Shown: positions 17,021 through 28,246, numbered from the stretch's first letter. The stretch is DNA of 64,000 nucleotides from Shimia sp. Alg240-R146 (GCF_947331465.1 NZ_CAMZOK010000001.1:1240001-1304000), one strand, 5' to 3'. Made by a program: numbers and translations. Notes: generated by a model not told the origin, from the sequence alone.

Positions 17021-18964
17021 CTATGCCCGATCCCTTCTGGTGACGCTTCGCCCGGGCTTCAAGGTGCGAATTTCTTCCTGCTGCTTTTTGATGCGCTGAC
17101 GGTCTTTGGCAGGGTAGGCTTCTAGCGGCGGTGCGTCGCCGTAGAGCGCCTGCAGGGTGATATCGCGCGCGATCGGAGCCGCCGCTGTTGAGCCACCACC
17201 GCCGTGTTCAACGACCACGGCCACTGCGATTTCGGGCGCGTCATAGGGGGCAAAGTTTACAAACAGCGCGTGATCACGCCGGTTCCAAGGCAAATCTTCG
17301 TTGCGAGTCACACCGCGCGCCCGTTCCGCTGCGGTGATGTTGCGTACCTGAGACGTGCCGGTTTTGCCCGCCAGTCGGTATTTGTCCTCGATGATGCGGC
17401 TGCCATACGCCGTACCTCGCCGATGGTTGGAGACCGCGTACATGCCGCGCCGGACCTCGTCCAGATAAGCGGGGTCGATGCCCATGTCTGCGGAAGGCGC
17501 GACAGGGGTATCAATGCCATTGACGGATTTGACCAACCTGGGCATGACATTTAGCCCGGTCGCCAAACGCGCTGTCATGACAGCAAGTTGCAGCGGTGAC
17601 GTAAGAACGAAGCCCTGTCCGATAGAGACGTTGACAGTGTCGCCCACAACCCAATCTGCGCCGCGGGCCTCCCGCTTCCAGTCCCGGCTTGGGTTCAATC
17701 CGCGCGCCACGCCGGACAGTGGCAAATCGAACCTTTCGCCTATGCCGAATTTGGCCGCCATGGCGGAAATATTGTCGATGCCGACTTCCAGCGCGAGTTC
17801 ATAGAAGTAGACGTCGCAGCTTTCGCGCAGGGCCTGTGCAAGGTTCACATGCCCGTGTCCGGCGCGCTTCCAGCAGTGAAAACGACGGTTTGAAACTTCG
17901 AGATGTCCGGGACACCACACGGTTTGATCGGGACCGGCAATGCCGGCTTCAAGGGCAGCCAAAGCTGTGATCATTTTGAAGGTTGAACCGGGGGGATAGG
18001 TGCCCTGAACCGACTTGGCGGCAAGAGGGCGATGATCGTTTTCGGTCAGCTCGCGGTAGTCAGCCACTGAGATGCCTTGCACAAACAGGTTTGAATCAAA
18101 GGTCGGAGCAGAGGCAACGGCGAGCAAGTCGCCGCTTCGGCAATCCATAACGATCGCTGTTGCGCTTTCCTCACCAAGCCGGGCCTGTGCATAAGATTGC
18201 AGCCCCTGATCGATGGTCAATTGCACCGCGTCGCCTTGTTGACCTTCGCGGCGGTCGAGTTCTCGCATAACCCGGCCCACGGCATTGACTTCAACGCGTT
18301 TGGTACCGGCCTTGCCGCGCAGAGAGTCCTCCAGCTTGCCTTCAAGACCAACTTTGCCAATTTGAAACCGCGGGATGCGCAACAGTTGATCAGGGTTCTC
18401 GATCTTGGACAGGTCGTAGTCTGACACCGGGCCGACATAGCCCACCACGTGGGCAAAGTCGCCGCGCAACGGGTAAAAGCGGGACAGGCCGACTTCGGGT
18501 GTAATGCCGGGCAAGGCAGGCGCGTTCACAGCGACGCGGGACAGTTCTTCCCATGATATGCGGTCCGCGACGGTCACAGGTAAAAACGGTGGCGAGCGCC
18601 GCATTTCTGTCGCCGCCGCGTCAAGTTCACCGGGGTCGAGTTCGATGAGCGCGGCCAACTTTTCGATCACTGCATCAACGTCACCCGCATCTTCGGGAAC
18701 AAGCGTGACGCGGTAGGCGGGCTCATTGCGCGCCAGCACCACCCCGTGACGATCAAATATCTCGCCCCGCGCAGGTGGAATTAGTCGGATGTTGATCCTG
18801 TTCTCTTCGGCCAAGAGCCGGAACTGATCAGCTTGGTTCAGTTGCAAATGGCGCATGCGCATACCGAGGCCACCCATAAACAATAACTGCGCGCCGCCCA
18901 AAAGCAGGGCGCGGCGGGATACTCGTGCATGGGTTTCTGCGTTTTCGGCGGGATTTTTGCGCAT
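17021..18964 (-). CDS. mrdA: Penicillin-binding protein 2 (elongation transpeptidase)
   Basis: Class B PBP, 647 residues. N-terminal membrane anchor (RRALLLGGAQLLFMGGLGMRM), PBP dimerisation domain, then the transpeptidase domain with YPPGSTFKMITALAAL (SxxK), an SxN equivalent SCD in LRESCDVYFYELAL, and AGKTGTSQV (KTG). It crosslinks peptidoglycan during lateral wall growth with RodA. The start codon overlaps the mreD stop by one base. The C-terminus is a basic tail after RDITLQALYGDAPPLEAYPAKDR. Confidence 0.97.
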   Translation of the reverse strand: MRKNPAENAETHARVSRRALLLGGAQLLFMGGLGMRMRHLQLNQADQFRLLAEENRINIRLIPPARGEIFDRHGVVLARNEPAYRVTLVPEDAGDVDAVIEKLAALIELDPGELDAAATEMRRSPPFLPVTVADRISWEELSRVAVNAPALPGITPEVGLSRFYPLRGDFAHVVGYVGPVSDYDLSKIENPDQLLRIPRFQIGKVGLEGKLEDSLRGKAGTKRVEVNAVGRVMRELDRREGQQGDAVQLTIDQGLQSYAQARLGEESATAIVMDCRSGDLLAVASAPTFDSNLFVQGISVADYRELTENDHRPLAAKSVQGTYPPGSTFKMITALAALEAGIAGPDQTVWCPGHLEVSNRRFHCWKRAGHGHVNLAQALRESCDVYFYELALEVGIDNISAMAAKFGIGERFDLPLSGVARGLNPSRDWKREARGADWVVGDTVNVSIGQGFVLTSPLQLAVMTARLATGLNVMPRLVKSVNGIDTPVAPSADMGIDPAYLDEVRRGMYAVSNHRRGTAYGSRIIEDKYRLAGKTGTSQVRNITAAERARGVTRNEDLPWNRRDHALFVNFAPYDAPEIAVAVVVEHGGGGSTAAAPIARDITLQALYGDAPPLEAYPAKDRQRIKKQQEEIRTLKPGRSVTRRDRA

Positions 18965-19497
18965 TACACCGCCCCCAGCGTGGCATCACGCGCGGCCTGA
19001 CGCCGGACACCAAACAGCGTCTGAGACAGCAATACCACAAAAGGATAGATGGCGATGTTCATGATGACTTGAATCAAGGTCAAACCCAGCGATGGGCGGT
19101 CCAGGAAAAACAACATCAAGATCAGACGCGCAACGATCGGCATAAGGATCATCAACGCGGCAACAGTTGCCCATTCGGTGACAAATGTGGCGTCGCGCAG
19201 GGCTGGCGCACGACGGCGCAACAATTCCACACCGATCACCATCATAAAGGCGCCGAGCCCGGGAGGGCGCAGGAATAAAAAGTCCGCCAACAAAAACACC
19301 AGAGCCACGAGCAAAGGCGGCGTATAGTCCGGTTGACGTACTGCCCATGCTAAGCACAACACAACCATCAGATCGGGTCCCGACCACAATTGGGGCGCAG
19401 TGCTGAAGGGGGTAAGCTTTAGAAGAATAAAGATTACGCATAGCAGCGAAAAGACCAGCCGCATGCCCCATTTGCGCGAGAACACCCCCTCAGCCAT
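18964..19497 (-). CDS. mreD: Rod shape-determining protein MreD
   Basis: Small polytopic protein (177 residues from ATG 19497, MAEGVFSRK) with about five hydrophobic segments, including LWSGPDLMVVLCLAWAVRQPDY and PPGLGAFMMVIGVELL. It bridges MreC and the PBP2/RodA complex. An ATG at 19509 would add four residues; I prefer the shorter form because roseobacter homologues begin MAE. It overlaps mreC by 8 bases. Confidence 0.92.
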   Translation of the reverse strand: MAEGVFSRKWGMRLVFSLLCVIFILLKLTPFSTAPQLWSGPDLMVVLCLAWAVRQPDYTPPLLVALVFLLADFLFLRPPGLGAFMMVIGVELLRRRAPALRDATFVTEWATVAALMILMPIVARLILMLFFLDRPSLGLTLIQVIMNIAIYPFVVLLSQTLFGVRRQAARDATLGAV

Positions 19498-20383
19498 CGT
19501 GATCACCATTGGTTAGCGGAGTGCCACTTGGCCGCACAATGGCGCCATGGGTGTCAATTCTGTCCTGCCCGTGGTGGCGCAGTACTCGAAGGAACTCGAG
19601 GCGTTCATAGTCTGCAGCAAGCCGCACGCGCAAACGGCCTGCCGGGTCTACGGCCACCTGACCGATCAGCAAACCGCCAGGGAATACGCCCCCGTCGCCG
19701 GACGTCACGACGCGATCGCCGGGACGTACCAGATCGGGTGTTTCGATAAAATCAATCAAAGGCGCAACCGAATTGTCGCCCGCGATCAGCACGGATTGGC
19801 CGGACTGCTGGATCACTGCGGGAATTCGGCTTGAGGTGTCCGTCAACAAAAGCACGCGTGCGGAATTGTTGCCGACCCCCGAAATCCGTCCCACAAGCCC
19901 CACGCCGTCCATCGCCGCCCAGCCATCCACAATGCCGTCACGCTGGCCAATATTGAGCAGCACGGATTGTCGGAACGGCGACCCGCTGTCGGTTAAGACC
20001 ACGCCGGTGACAAATGTGAGGCGCGGGTCAAGTCGCACATTGTTGAGGTCCAACAGGCGGGCGTTTTCCTGCTCCAGCTGCAGCGCGGCCTCTTTCCAAA
20101 CTTTCATTTGCTGCAATTCGCGGCGCAGTTCGCGGTTTTGCTCGACAATACGCTGATAGCTTTGAAAATCACGCAAGAGATTCACGGCACCCGTGACAGG
20201 CGACATGGCCCAATCGAAACTTGGGACAACCGCATCGGTGATCTGCGCGCGGAAGCGTTCCACACGCGGGCTGTCGATACGCCAGATGATGAAAATTCCG
20301 AACAGCGCGAGCAGAAGCACACCCAGAAGCAACCGCTTGAGCGGGCCGCCAAAATCTTCGCCCTGATTGCGTTCGCGTGCCAA
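19490..20383 (-). CDS. mreC: Rod shape-determining protein MreC
   Basis: Periplasmic scaffold of the elongasome with one N-terminal membrane segment (LLLGVLLLALFGIFIIW), a coiled coil (IVEQNRELRRELQQMKVWKEAALQLEQENARL) and two beta-barrel domains (VVLTDSGSPFRQSVLLNIGQRDG, RISGVGNNSARVLLLTD). The frame opens at GTG 20437, but homologues begin directly before the ARERNQ-like basic stretch. I therefore place the start at TTG 20383, with GGGG upstream; this is uncertain. Second gene of the cell-shape operon. Confidence 0.9.
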   Translation of the reverse strand: MARERNQGEDFGGPLKRLLLGVLLLALFGIFIIWRIDSPRVERFRAQITDAVVPSFDWAMSPVTGAVNLLRDFQSYQRIVEQNRELRRELQQMKVWKEAALQLEQENARLLDLNNVRLDPRLTFVTGVVLTDSGSPFRQSVLLNIGQRDGIVDGWAAMDGVGLVGRISGVGNNSARVLLLTDTSSRIPAVIQQSGQSVLIAGDNSVAPLIDFIETPDLVRPGDRVVTSGDGGVFPGGLLIGQVAVDPAGRLRVRLAADYERLEFLRVLRHHGQDRIDTHGAIVRPSGTPLTNGDHDG

Positions 20384-20477
20384 CGTGACCCCGTGTGTGA
20401 AACCTGCGTGTGCAGAAGCCGTCCCAAGGTTTAGCACGGCGACCCGCGCGTACCAAACTCACATATTGGTCAGGCCT

Positions 20478-21647
<1,170 letters not shown>

Positions 21648-21757
21648 TCAGAGTGGACCAGTCAAAACTAACAAACCGTGAACGGGGAACAAGCGTGGCC
21701 GCGGCTTTCCGCCCAAAGTCGTTGTGGCGCCCCGATGCTTCTGATTAATTGCCCGCC

Positions 21758-22537
21758 ATGCTGTCGTACCAACATATCTATCACGCCGGAAATCTGGCGG
21801 ACGTTCACAAACATGCTCTGCTAGCGTGTGCGCTGGACTATATGACCCGAAAGCCAAAGCCGCTGAGCTATCTGGAAACGCATTCCGGGCGGGGTCTGTA
21901 TCACCTTGACGCCGCCGAGGCCGTGAAAACAGGCGAAGCCGAAGCGGGTATCGGTGCTGTCGTGGATTGGTTTGGGGCAGACCATCCTTATGCAAAAGCG
22001 CTGAGCAAGGTGCGAGACCAGCACGGGGCGGCGGCTTATCCCGGATCACCGGTTCTCGCGGCGTCGCTGTTGCGGCGGGAGGATCGTCTGCACCTTGCCG
22101 AGCTGCATCCGCGGGAATGTGAGGCACTACACGAGGCGATGTTTATGTCGGGTGCCAAAGTGTACCAGCAGGATGGGTTTGAGATGGCGCAGGCGGTATG
22201 CCCGCCCACGCCTAGACGAGGCCTGATGTTAATTGATCCAAGCTATGAGATCAAAACCGACTATGCGACCATTCCGGCCTGCATCGCCAAGTTGAACCGC
22301 AAATGGAATGTGGGTGTGATTGCGCTTTGGTATCCGATCCTGACAGAGGGCAGCCACGTGCCGATGATTGACGCCCTGTTGGCGCGCAACCTGCCTGACA
22401 CATTGCGCCACGAGGTTCGGTTCCCGCCTGCAAGGGACGGTCACCGCATGGTCGGTTCCGGAATGTTCTTTGTGAATGCTCCCTTTGGCCTTGAGGACGA
22501 GTGCAAGCGCTTGGACCAGCTTTTTGCGGCACTTTAG
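21758..22537 (+). CDS. rlmJ: 23S rRNA (adenine2030-N6)-methyltransferase RlmJ
   Basis: SAM-dependent methyltransferase, 259 residues. The N-terminal MLSYQHIYHAGNLADVHKHALLA is diagnostic of the RlmJ family. LSYLETHSGRGLYHL follows, and the catalytic motif LIDPSYEIKTDY corresponds to the DPPY motif of N6-adenine methylases, with Ser replacing the second Pro. The start ATG 21758 matches the family N-terminus; an in-frame TTG at 21749 is less likely. Monocistronic. Confidence 0.92.
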   Translation: MLSYQHIYHAGNLADVHKHALLACALDYMTRKPKPLSYLETHSGRGLYHLDAAEAVKTGEAEAGIGAVVDWFGADHPYAKALSKVRDQHGAAAYPGSPVLAASLLRREDRLHLAELHPRECEALHEAMFMSGAKVYQQDGFEMAQAVCPPTPRRGLMLIDPSYEIKTDYATIPACIAKLNRKWNVGVIALWYPILTEGSHVPMIDALLARNLPDTLRHEVRFPPARDGHRMVGSGMFFVNAPFGLEDECKRLDQLFAAL

Positions 22538-22731
22538 AGCGGTGTCGATCACAAAGGCACATTCATTGGAGCTTAAGGTTTGCAAGTAGTGACTGCCGCG
22601 TCCGCAAGCACCAGAGCGCAATTGGGTGCCTTAATGCAAAGGACGCATTGTGCCTTGCAAATCGGCTCTGTATCTACCCAAATGTTACAAAATATATCGC
22701 AGACCCAAAAGGGGCTCCCGGGAGGCACTAA

Positions 22732-25596
22732 ATGACGGACGGCACGAGTCTGCTGGCGATCATTGCACTATTACCATTTCTAGGGGCGCTGGTTCCCGGC
22801 GTGATGATCCGCGCAGGGCGCAACGCTTGCGCCAGCTTTACTGCGGTTCCTACGATCCTTGCTTTGATCCTGCTGGGCACACAAACGCCAGCGGTTCTGA
22901 GGGGCGAGGTCATTCAGACGTCGTTTGAATGGTTGCCGACGCTTGGCCTGTCCGTGAGTTTCTTTCTGGATGGTCTTGGGATGCTGTTTGCCTTCATGAT
23001 CCTCGGAGTAGGTTTGTTGATCACGCTCTATGCGCGGTTTTATTTGTCTTCGGCCGATCCAATGGGGCAGTTCTATACCTATCTTTTGTTGTTTCAGGGG
23101 GCGATGCTAGGCATTGTTCTGTCTGATAACATCTTGTTGTTGCTAATTTTTTGGGAGCTAACCAGCCTGTCTTCGTTCTTGTTGATTGGTTTCTGGAAAC
23201 ACCTGCCGGAAGGTCGGCAAGGGGCCCGCATGGCGTTGACCGTTACCGGCGCAGGCGGGCTGGCGATGATTGCCGGGATGCTGATCCTTGGGAATATCGT
23301 GGGCAGTTACAACCTGACTGATATTCTCGCCGGTGGTGACGCGATCAAGGCCAGCGAATGGTACATGCCTGCATTGATCCTGATCCTGATCGGGGCCTTC
23401 ACCAAATCGGCGCAGTTCCCCTTCCACTTCTGGCTGCCGCACGCCATGGCCGCGCCAACACCGGTGTCGGCCTATCTGCATTCTGCCACGATGGTGAAGG
23501 CAGGTGTGTTCCTGATGGCCCGTATGTGGCCTGCACTGGCGGGGACTGAGGCGTGGTTTTATATCGTGGCAACAACCGGCCTTGTGACGATGGTAATTGG
23601 CGCGTTAATTGCGCTTTTCAAGGACGACTTGAAGGCGCTTTTGGCTTTTTCCACGGTCAGCCATCTTGGCCTTTTGACGATGTTGCTTGGCTTTGGCACC
23701 AAGGCCGCTGCAATTGCCGCAGTGTTTCACATCATCAACCATCTGACGTTCAAAGCCGCGCTCTTTATGACCGCCGGCATTGTGGATCACGAAGCCCACA
23801 CCCGCGACATCAAACGTTTGGGCGGCTTGGCAAAGCTCATGCCGATCACGGCGGTCATTGGCACCATCACCGCGCTCTCGATGGCGGGTACTATTCCGTT
23901 GAACGGGTTTATTTCCAAGGAAATGATGCTTGAAGAGGCAGCGCATACGACTTGGATGAACAATCCATGGCTTGTGCCGGTCCTGGCCACGTTCGGCGCG
24001 TGTTTGTCGGTCGCATATTCCTTCCGTTTCATTTTCCATGTCTTTGGCGGCAAGGTCCGCGATGACTACCCTTCAACACCGCATGATCCGCCGTTCGGCC
24101 TTTATGCAGCTCCTGCATTGCTGACCGTTTTTGTCGTGCTGCTCGGTGTTATGCCGCATCTGGCAGAGCCCATGGTCATGGCCGCCGCCAATGCGGTGAC
24201 CGGACAAGAAACCCACCCGCATCTCGTGCTTTGGCACGGTGTTACCCCTGCGCTATGGATGTCGGTGATCGCATTTACTGTGGGGGGCGTGCTTTATGCG
24301 TTGCACGGCCAAGCCAACCGGATCTGGCTCGCTGTGCCGCGTCCCGAGGCGAAGGTGATTTTTGATTGGGTCATCGCGCAATGCGTCGGCTTTGCAAAAT
24401 GGGCATCCGAAATCACCCACAATGGCGCCATCAGCCGCTATCTGGCCATTTTCGTGAGCGCCACGCTGGTATTGGGTTACATGGCATTTCGCAGTGGCCC
24501 TATCGCGCCACCTACACGAGAGATGTTGCCTGTGCCGTTCCCGGTCCTGATCGGCTGGGCAATTCTGGTGGTGGCGACGTTGCTTGTGGTCATGAACCAC
24601 CATCGCCGTTTTCTTGCGCTGGTGTTTATCAGCATGATCGGTTTGGCAATCTCGGGTGGCTTTGTCTATCTCTCGGCACCGGACCTCGCGTTGACGCAGA
24701 TTTCGGTCGAGACCGTCACCATTATGCTGTTGCTGCTGGCACTGCACTTCATGCCCAAGACCAGCCCGCGTGAAAGTTCCATGGCGCTGAGATCCCGCGA
24801 TGCAGGCATAGCCATTGCCGCAGGCGTGGGGGTGGCTGCGCTGACAATGGCCTTCCTGATGCGGGATTTTGACTCGATCTCGGCGTTCCATTTGGCCAAC
24901 TCCTACACGGGGGGGGGCGGCACAAATGTGGTCAACGTGATCCTCGTCGATTTCCGTGGCTATGACACCTATGGCGAGATCATCGTCCTGGGGATTGCGG
25001 GGCTTACAATCTATGCGCTGATGGATGCGCTTTTGAGAGGACCAGCAGCCAAAAGGCTGCGCGCGCGCGACTACTCGCAAGACCGCTCGAGGGACCGTCA
25101 CCCGCTGATGATGGTGGTCGCGACGCGGGCGATGTTGCCGATTGCGATGCTGGTCGGGGTTTACATTTTTCTGCGCGGACACAACCAGCCGGGAGGCGGC
25201 TTTATCGCGGGGTTGGTGATTTCGATTGCCTTCCTGATGCAATACATGGCGTCCGGGTTCGCTTGGGCGCAATTGCGCCAGAAGGTCGAATACCACAAGC
25301 TGCTGGGCTGGGGGGTGGTCATTGCCGGTTTCACCGGTGTCGGAGCATGGTTTGCCGGCAAACCCTTCCTGACAAGCGCGTATGGCTACATTCATTGGCA
25401 CCCGATTGAGGAATTTGAGTGGGCCACTGCCATTGCCTTTGATCTGGGCGTGTTCCTTGCAGTATTGGGCGCAGTGATGCTGATGCTTTACAGCCTCAGC
25501 CGGATTGCGCGGTTTGCGGGTGAAACCATCAACATCGATCCCATGGATCACGACCCTTCGGCGGACGCCGAGATGACCGAAGCGGAGGAAACGTGA
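22732..25596 (+). CDS. mrpA: Monovalent cation/H+ antiporter subunit A (fused A/B)
   Basis: Large membrane subunit of the Mrp/Pha multisubunit Na+(K+)/H+ antiporter, 954 residues. The N-terminal two thirds resemble NuoL-type antiporter subunits: LLIFWELTSLSSFLLIGFW, FPFHFWLPHAMAAPTPVSAYLHSATMVKAGVFLMAR, and STVSHLGLLTMLLGFGTK. From about residue 790 a complete MrpB domain follows (MMVVATRAMLPIAMLVGVYIFLRGHNQPGGGFIAGLV), so A and B are fused as in group 2 mrp operons of alphaproteobacteria. First of six genes; the ~190 bases upstream hold the promoter. Confidence 0.96.
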   Translation: MTDGTSLLAIIALLPFLGALVPGVMIRAGRNACASFTAVPTILALILLGTQTPAVLRGEVIQTSFEWLPTLGLSVSFFLDGLGMLFAFMILGVGLLITLYARFYLSSADPMGQFYTYLLLFQGAMLGIVLSDNILLLLIFWELTSLSSFLLIGFWKHLPEGRQGARMALTVTGAGGLAMIAGMLILGNIVGSYNLTDILAGGDAIKASEWYMPALILILIGAFTKSAQFPFHFWLPHAMAAPTPVSAYLHSATMVKAGVFLMARMWPALAGTEAWFYIVATTGLVTMVIGALIALFKDDLKALLAFSTVSHLGLLTMLLGFGTKAAAIAAVFHIINHLTFKAALFMTAGIVDHEAHTRDIKRLGGLAKLMPITAVIGTITALSMAGTIPLNGFISKEMMLEEAAHTTWMNNPWLVPVLATFGACLSVAYSFRFIFHVFGGKVRDDYPSTPHDPPFGLYAAPALLTVFVVLLGVMPHLAEPMVMAAANAVTGQETHPHLVLWHGVTPALWMSVIAFTVGGVLYALHGQANRIWLAVPRPEAKVIFDWVIAQCVGFAKWASEITHNGAISRYLAIFVSATLVLGYMAFRSGPIAPPTREMLPVPFPVLIGWAILVVATLLVVMNHHRRFLALVFISMIGLAISGGFVYLSAPDLALTQISVETVTIMLLLLALHFMPKTSPRESSMALRSRDAGIAIAAGVGVAALTMAFLMRDFDSISAFHLANSYTGGGGTNVVNVILVDFRGYDTYGEIIVLGIAGLTIYALMDALLRGPAAKRLRARDYSQDRSRDRHPLMMVVATRAMLPIAMLVGVYIFLRGHNQPGGGFIAGLVISIAFLMQYMASGFAWAQLRQKVEYHKLLGWGVVIAGFTGVGAWFAGKPFLTSAYGYIHWHPIEEFEWATAIAFDLGVFLAVLGAVMLMLYSLSRIARFAGETINIDPMDHDPSADAEMTEAEET

Positions 25597-25597
25597 C

Positions 25598-25972
25598 ATG
25601 GAAGTTCTTGTTGCAAGCGCAATTGGCGTTTTGACCGCTGGCGGAGTCTACATGATTTTGCGGATGCGGGCCTTTCCGGTGATTATTGGCGTTTCACTGC
25701 TTTCTTACGCGGTGAACGTGTTCCTGTTCTCCACGGGTCGCCTCGCGGTGGACGCGCCGCCGATTTGGCAGAAATACGCGGATGTTCCCTATTCCGATCC
25801 GTTGCCGCAGGCATTGGTGCTGACGGCTATTGTGATCTCATTTGGCATGACAGCCGTGTTGGTGATGATCGCGCTCGGCGCCTATCTGGAAGCTGACCAT
25901 GACCGGATCAACATCCGTGACGGTGAAGACGACGGCGATGAGCCTTCGGAAGAGAAGGGGCAGGACGCATGA
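25598..25972 (+). CDS. mrpC: Monovalent cation/H+ antiporter subunit C
   Basis: NuoK-like subunit, 124 residues, three hydrophobic segments: MEVLVASAIGVLTAGGVYMIL, FPVIIGVSLLSYAVNVFLFSTGRL and DPLPQALVLTAIVISFGMTAVLVMIAL. The last is the conserved DPLPQALVLTAIVI signature of MrpC. It has an acidic cytosolic tail, starts two bases after mrpA and overlaps mrpD by 4 bases. Confidence 0.95.
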   Translation: MEVLVASAIGVLTAGGVYMILRMRAFPVIIGVSLLSYAVNVFLFSTGRLAVDAPPIWQKYADVPYSDPLPQALVLTAIVISFGMTAVLVMIALGAYLEADHDRINIRDGEDDGDEPSEEKGQDA

Positions 25973-27492
25973 ACCACTGGATCATTGCACCGGTAGTCCT
26001 GCCAGCGCTGCTGGCGCCGCTGCTGGCGTTTGTGATGCGTCACGACATAGTCCTGGCGCGTGTGGCGTCCATGACGGGTGCTGTGCTTTTGGCGGGCATT
26101 GCCATTGGTCTGGCCATGTTGGAAGCCGGTGGTGGCACACAGGTCTATTTTCTTGGGGATTGGCCCGCGCCCTTTGGCATTGTTCTGGTGTTGGATCGCC
26201 TGTCTGCGGTGATGCTTCTTTTGACGGCTCTGCTGTCGCTGGTGGTGCTTTGGCACGCGATTGCGACGGGATGGGACAACCGCGGCCGCCATTTCCATGC
26301 CTTGTTTCAATTCCAGTTGATGGGCATCAACGGCGCCTTTCTGACGGGTGATGCGTTTAACCTGTTTGTCTTCTTCGAAGTGCTCTTGATCGCCTCTTAT
26401 GGCCTGATGATCCACAGCGGTGGCCGTGCACGGATGCGGGCCGGTTTGCAGTACGTGGTGATGAACCTTGCCGGATCCACGTTGTTCTTGTTTGCGCTGG
26501 GCACGCTTTATGCCACGACAGGCACGCTGAATATCGCGGATCTTGCCGTCGCGGTGCGCGAAATGTCACCGGATGATGTGGCGCTGGTGCGGGTTGCGGC
26601 GGTGTTGTTGCTGGTTGTCTTTGCCATCAAGGCGGCCTTGTTTCCTGTGCAGTTCTGGCTACCTGGCACTTACGCGAATGCGCCGGCACCCGTTGCGGCC
26701 TTGTTTGCCATCATGACCAAGGTTGGTGCCTATTCGATTATCCGGATTTATACGATTGTGTTTGGCCCGGACGTGGCCGCGACCCAAGGTGTTGTGACCG
26801 ATTGGGTGATGCCTGCCGCTGTCATCACAGTGATCGCGGGCGCGTTTGGCGTGTTGGGGGCCAAAAAGCTGATGCCGATGCTGGCATTTTCGGTCGTGGG
26901 CTCAATGGGCACGCTGATGTTGGCGGTGGCGGCTTTCACACCTTACGCAATGTCCACTGCGCTTTATTATTTGCTGCATTCCACGTTTTCGGCGGCAGCA
27001 CTGTTTTTGCTTGCGGACCTCGTGGTGACCCAGCGCGGCAACGATGCTTTGACGGCCCAGCGTCCGGTCGCGCAGAACGGACTGCTTGCCGCTCTGTTTT
27101 TTGCGGCGGCGATTGGTATGACCGGCATGCCGCCGTTGTCAGGGTTTCTTGGCAAGCTGATGGTTATGGACGGCGTGCGGGATCAGTCGTGGATGGCGTT
27201 GGCATGGGCCGTGATTTTGCTGGGTTCCCTTGTGACCATCGTTGGGTTTGCACGCGCCGGAAGCGTCATTTTCTGGAAATCGACGGCGCAGGCCGGTGGC
27301 GAAGGTGCAATGCCAAGTAAGGCCACGCCTTTGCAGATTGTTCCCACAATGCTGGCGCTTGGCTTGCTGGCGGCATTGTCGGTGTTTGCCGGGCCCGTCG
27401 CGGGATACCTTGAGGAGACCGCTGCACAGCTGTTTGATAGCAGTGAATACATCAACGCAGTCCTCGCGCCGACCAAGGAGGGTTTGAAATGA
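25969..27492 (+). CDS. mrpD: Monovalent cation/H+ antiporter subunit D
   Basis: NuoM/N-like antiporter subunit, 507 residues, about 14 membrane segments. Conserved segments: GDAFNLFVFFEVLLIASYGLM (catalytic Glu in TM5), AIKAALFPVQFWLPGTYANAPAPVAALFAIMTKVGAYSI (Lys in TM7) and GMPPLSGFLGKLMVM. It forms the ion-transporting core with subunit A and overlaps mrpC and mrpE by 4 bases each. Confidence 0.96.
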   Translation: MNHWIIAPVVLPALLAPLLAFVMRHDIVLARVASMTGAVLLAGIAIGLAMLEAGGGTQVYFLGDWPAPFGIVLVLDRLSAVMLLLTALLSLVVLWHAIATGWDNRGRHFHALFQFQLMGINGAFLTGDAFNLFVFFEVLLIASYGLMIHSGGRARMRAGLQYVVMNLAGSTLFLFALGTLYATTGTLNIADLAVAVREMSPDDVALVRVAAVLLLVVFAIKAALFPVQFWLPGTYANAPAPVAALFAIMTKVGAYSIIRIYTIVFGPDVAATQGVVTDWVMPAAVITVIAGAFGVLGAKKLMPMLAFSVVGSMGTLMLAVAAFTPYAMSTALYYLLHSTFSAAALFLLADLVVTQRGNDALTAQRPVAQNGLLAALFFAAAIGMTGMPPLSGFLGKLMVMDGVRDQSWMALAWAVILLGSLVTIVGFARAGSVIFWKSTAQAGGEGAMPSKATPLQIVPTMLALGLLAALSVFAGPVAGYLEETAAQLFDSSEYINAVLAPTKEGLK

Positions 27493-27977
27493 TCAAACGA
27501 CTTCTACCACACCCGCTTTTCAGCCTTACGTTGGTTGTTGTTTGGCTGATGCTGGTCAACAAAGTGACGCTGGGCAATGTTCTCCTTGGCTCGATCCTTG
27601 GCATCATTGTCCCTGCTCTGACGGCACCTTACTGGCCGGGACAACCGCGGGTGCGATCGCCATTGCGTGTGATCGAGTACATGCTTGTCGTTCTGTGGGA
27701 CATCGTCGTGGCCAACTTTCATGTTGCCGCGATCATTCTGTTCAAACGCAACAAGGACATTCATTCGCGGTGGGTGACCGTGCCGCTCGATATCACGTCG
27801 CCTGAGGCGATTACGGTGTTGGCTGGCACAATAACGATGACACCGGGCACTGTGTCGTCGATGTTGTCCGCCGACGGACGCAGTATTTTGGTGCATTGCC
27901 TTGATTGTGACGATCCAAACGCCGTGCGGGACGAGATCAAAAACCGCTACGAGCGCCGGCTTGAGGAGATTTTCTGA
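27489..27977 (+). CDS. mrpE: Monovalent cation/H+ antiporter subunit E
   Basis: 162 residues with two N-terminal hydrophobic segments (LFSLTLVVVWLMLVN and VLLGSILGIIVPALTAPYW), then the cytosolic family domain with SPEAITVLAGTITMTPGTVS, the signature of MrpE, and HCLDCDDPNAVRDEIKNRYERRLEEIF. Required for assembly or function of the Mrp complex. It overlaps both neighbours (ATGA-type with mrpD, one base with mrpF). Confidence 0.95.
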   Translation: MIKRLLPHPLFSLTLVVVWLMLVNKVTLGNVLLGSILGIIVPALTAPYWPGQPRVRSPLRVIEYMLVVLWDIVVANFHVAAIILFKRNKDIHSRWVTVPLDITSPEAITVLAGTITMTPGTVSSMLSADGRSILVHCLDCDDPNAVRDEIKNRYERRLEEIF

Positions 27978-28246
27978 TGATCGGATTGGCTTTGAACTTT
28001 GCGGTGTTTTGTTTTTCGGTGGCGCTGTTACTGAACCTGTGGCGGATCACGCGGGGGCCAACGCAGGCTGACAGAATTCTGGCGCTTGATACAATGGTGA
28101 TCAACATCATCGCGCTTTTGGTTCTTTACGGTATCTACGAAGGCACCGCCGTCTACTATGAGGCGTCCATGCTGGTCGCGATGGTGGGGTTTGTTTCGAC
28201 CGTTGCTTATTGCCGCTTTGTGTTGCGCGGCGACATTATCGAATGA
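27977..28246 (+). CDS. mrpF: Monovalent cation/H+ antiporter subunit F
   Basis: 89 residues, three membrane helices. The motif LWRITRGPTQADRILALDTMVINIIALLVLYGIYEGTAVYYEASMLVAMVGFVSTVAYCRFVLRGDIIE matches MrpF throughout. GPTQADRILALD is the family signature. It sits between mrpE and mrpG in the normal order. Confidence 0.95.
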   Translation: MIGLALNFAVFCFSVALLLNLWRITRGPTQADRILALDTMVINIIALLVLYGIYEGTAVYYEASMLVAMVGFVSTVAYCRFVLRGDIIE

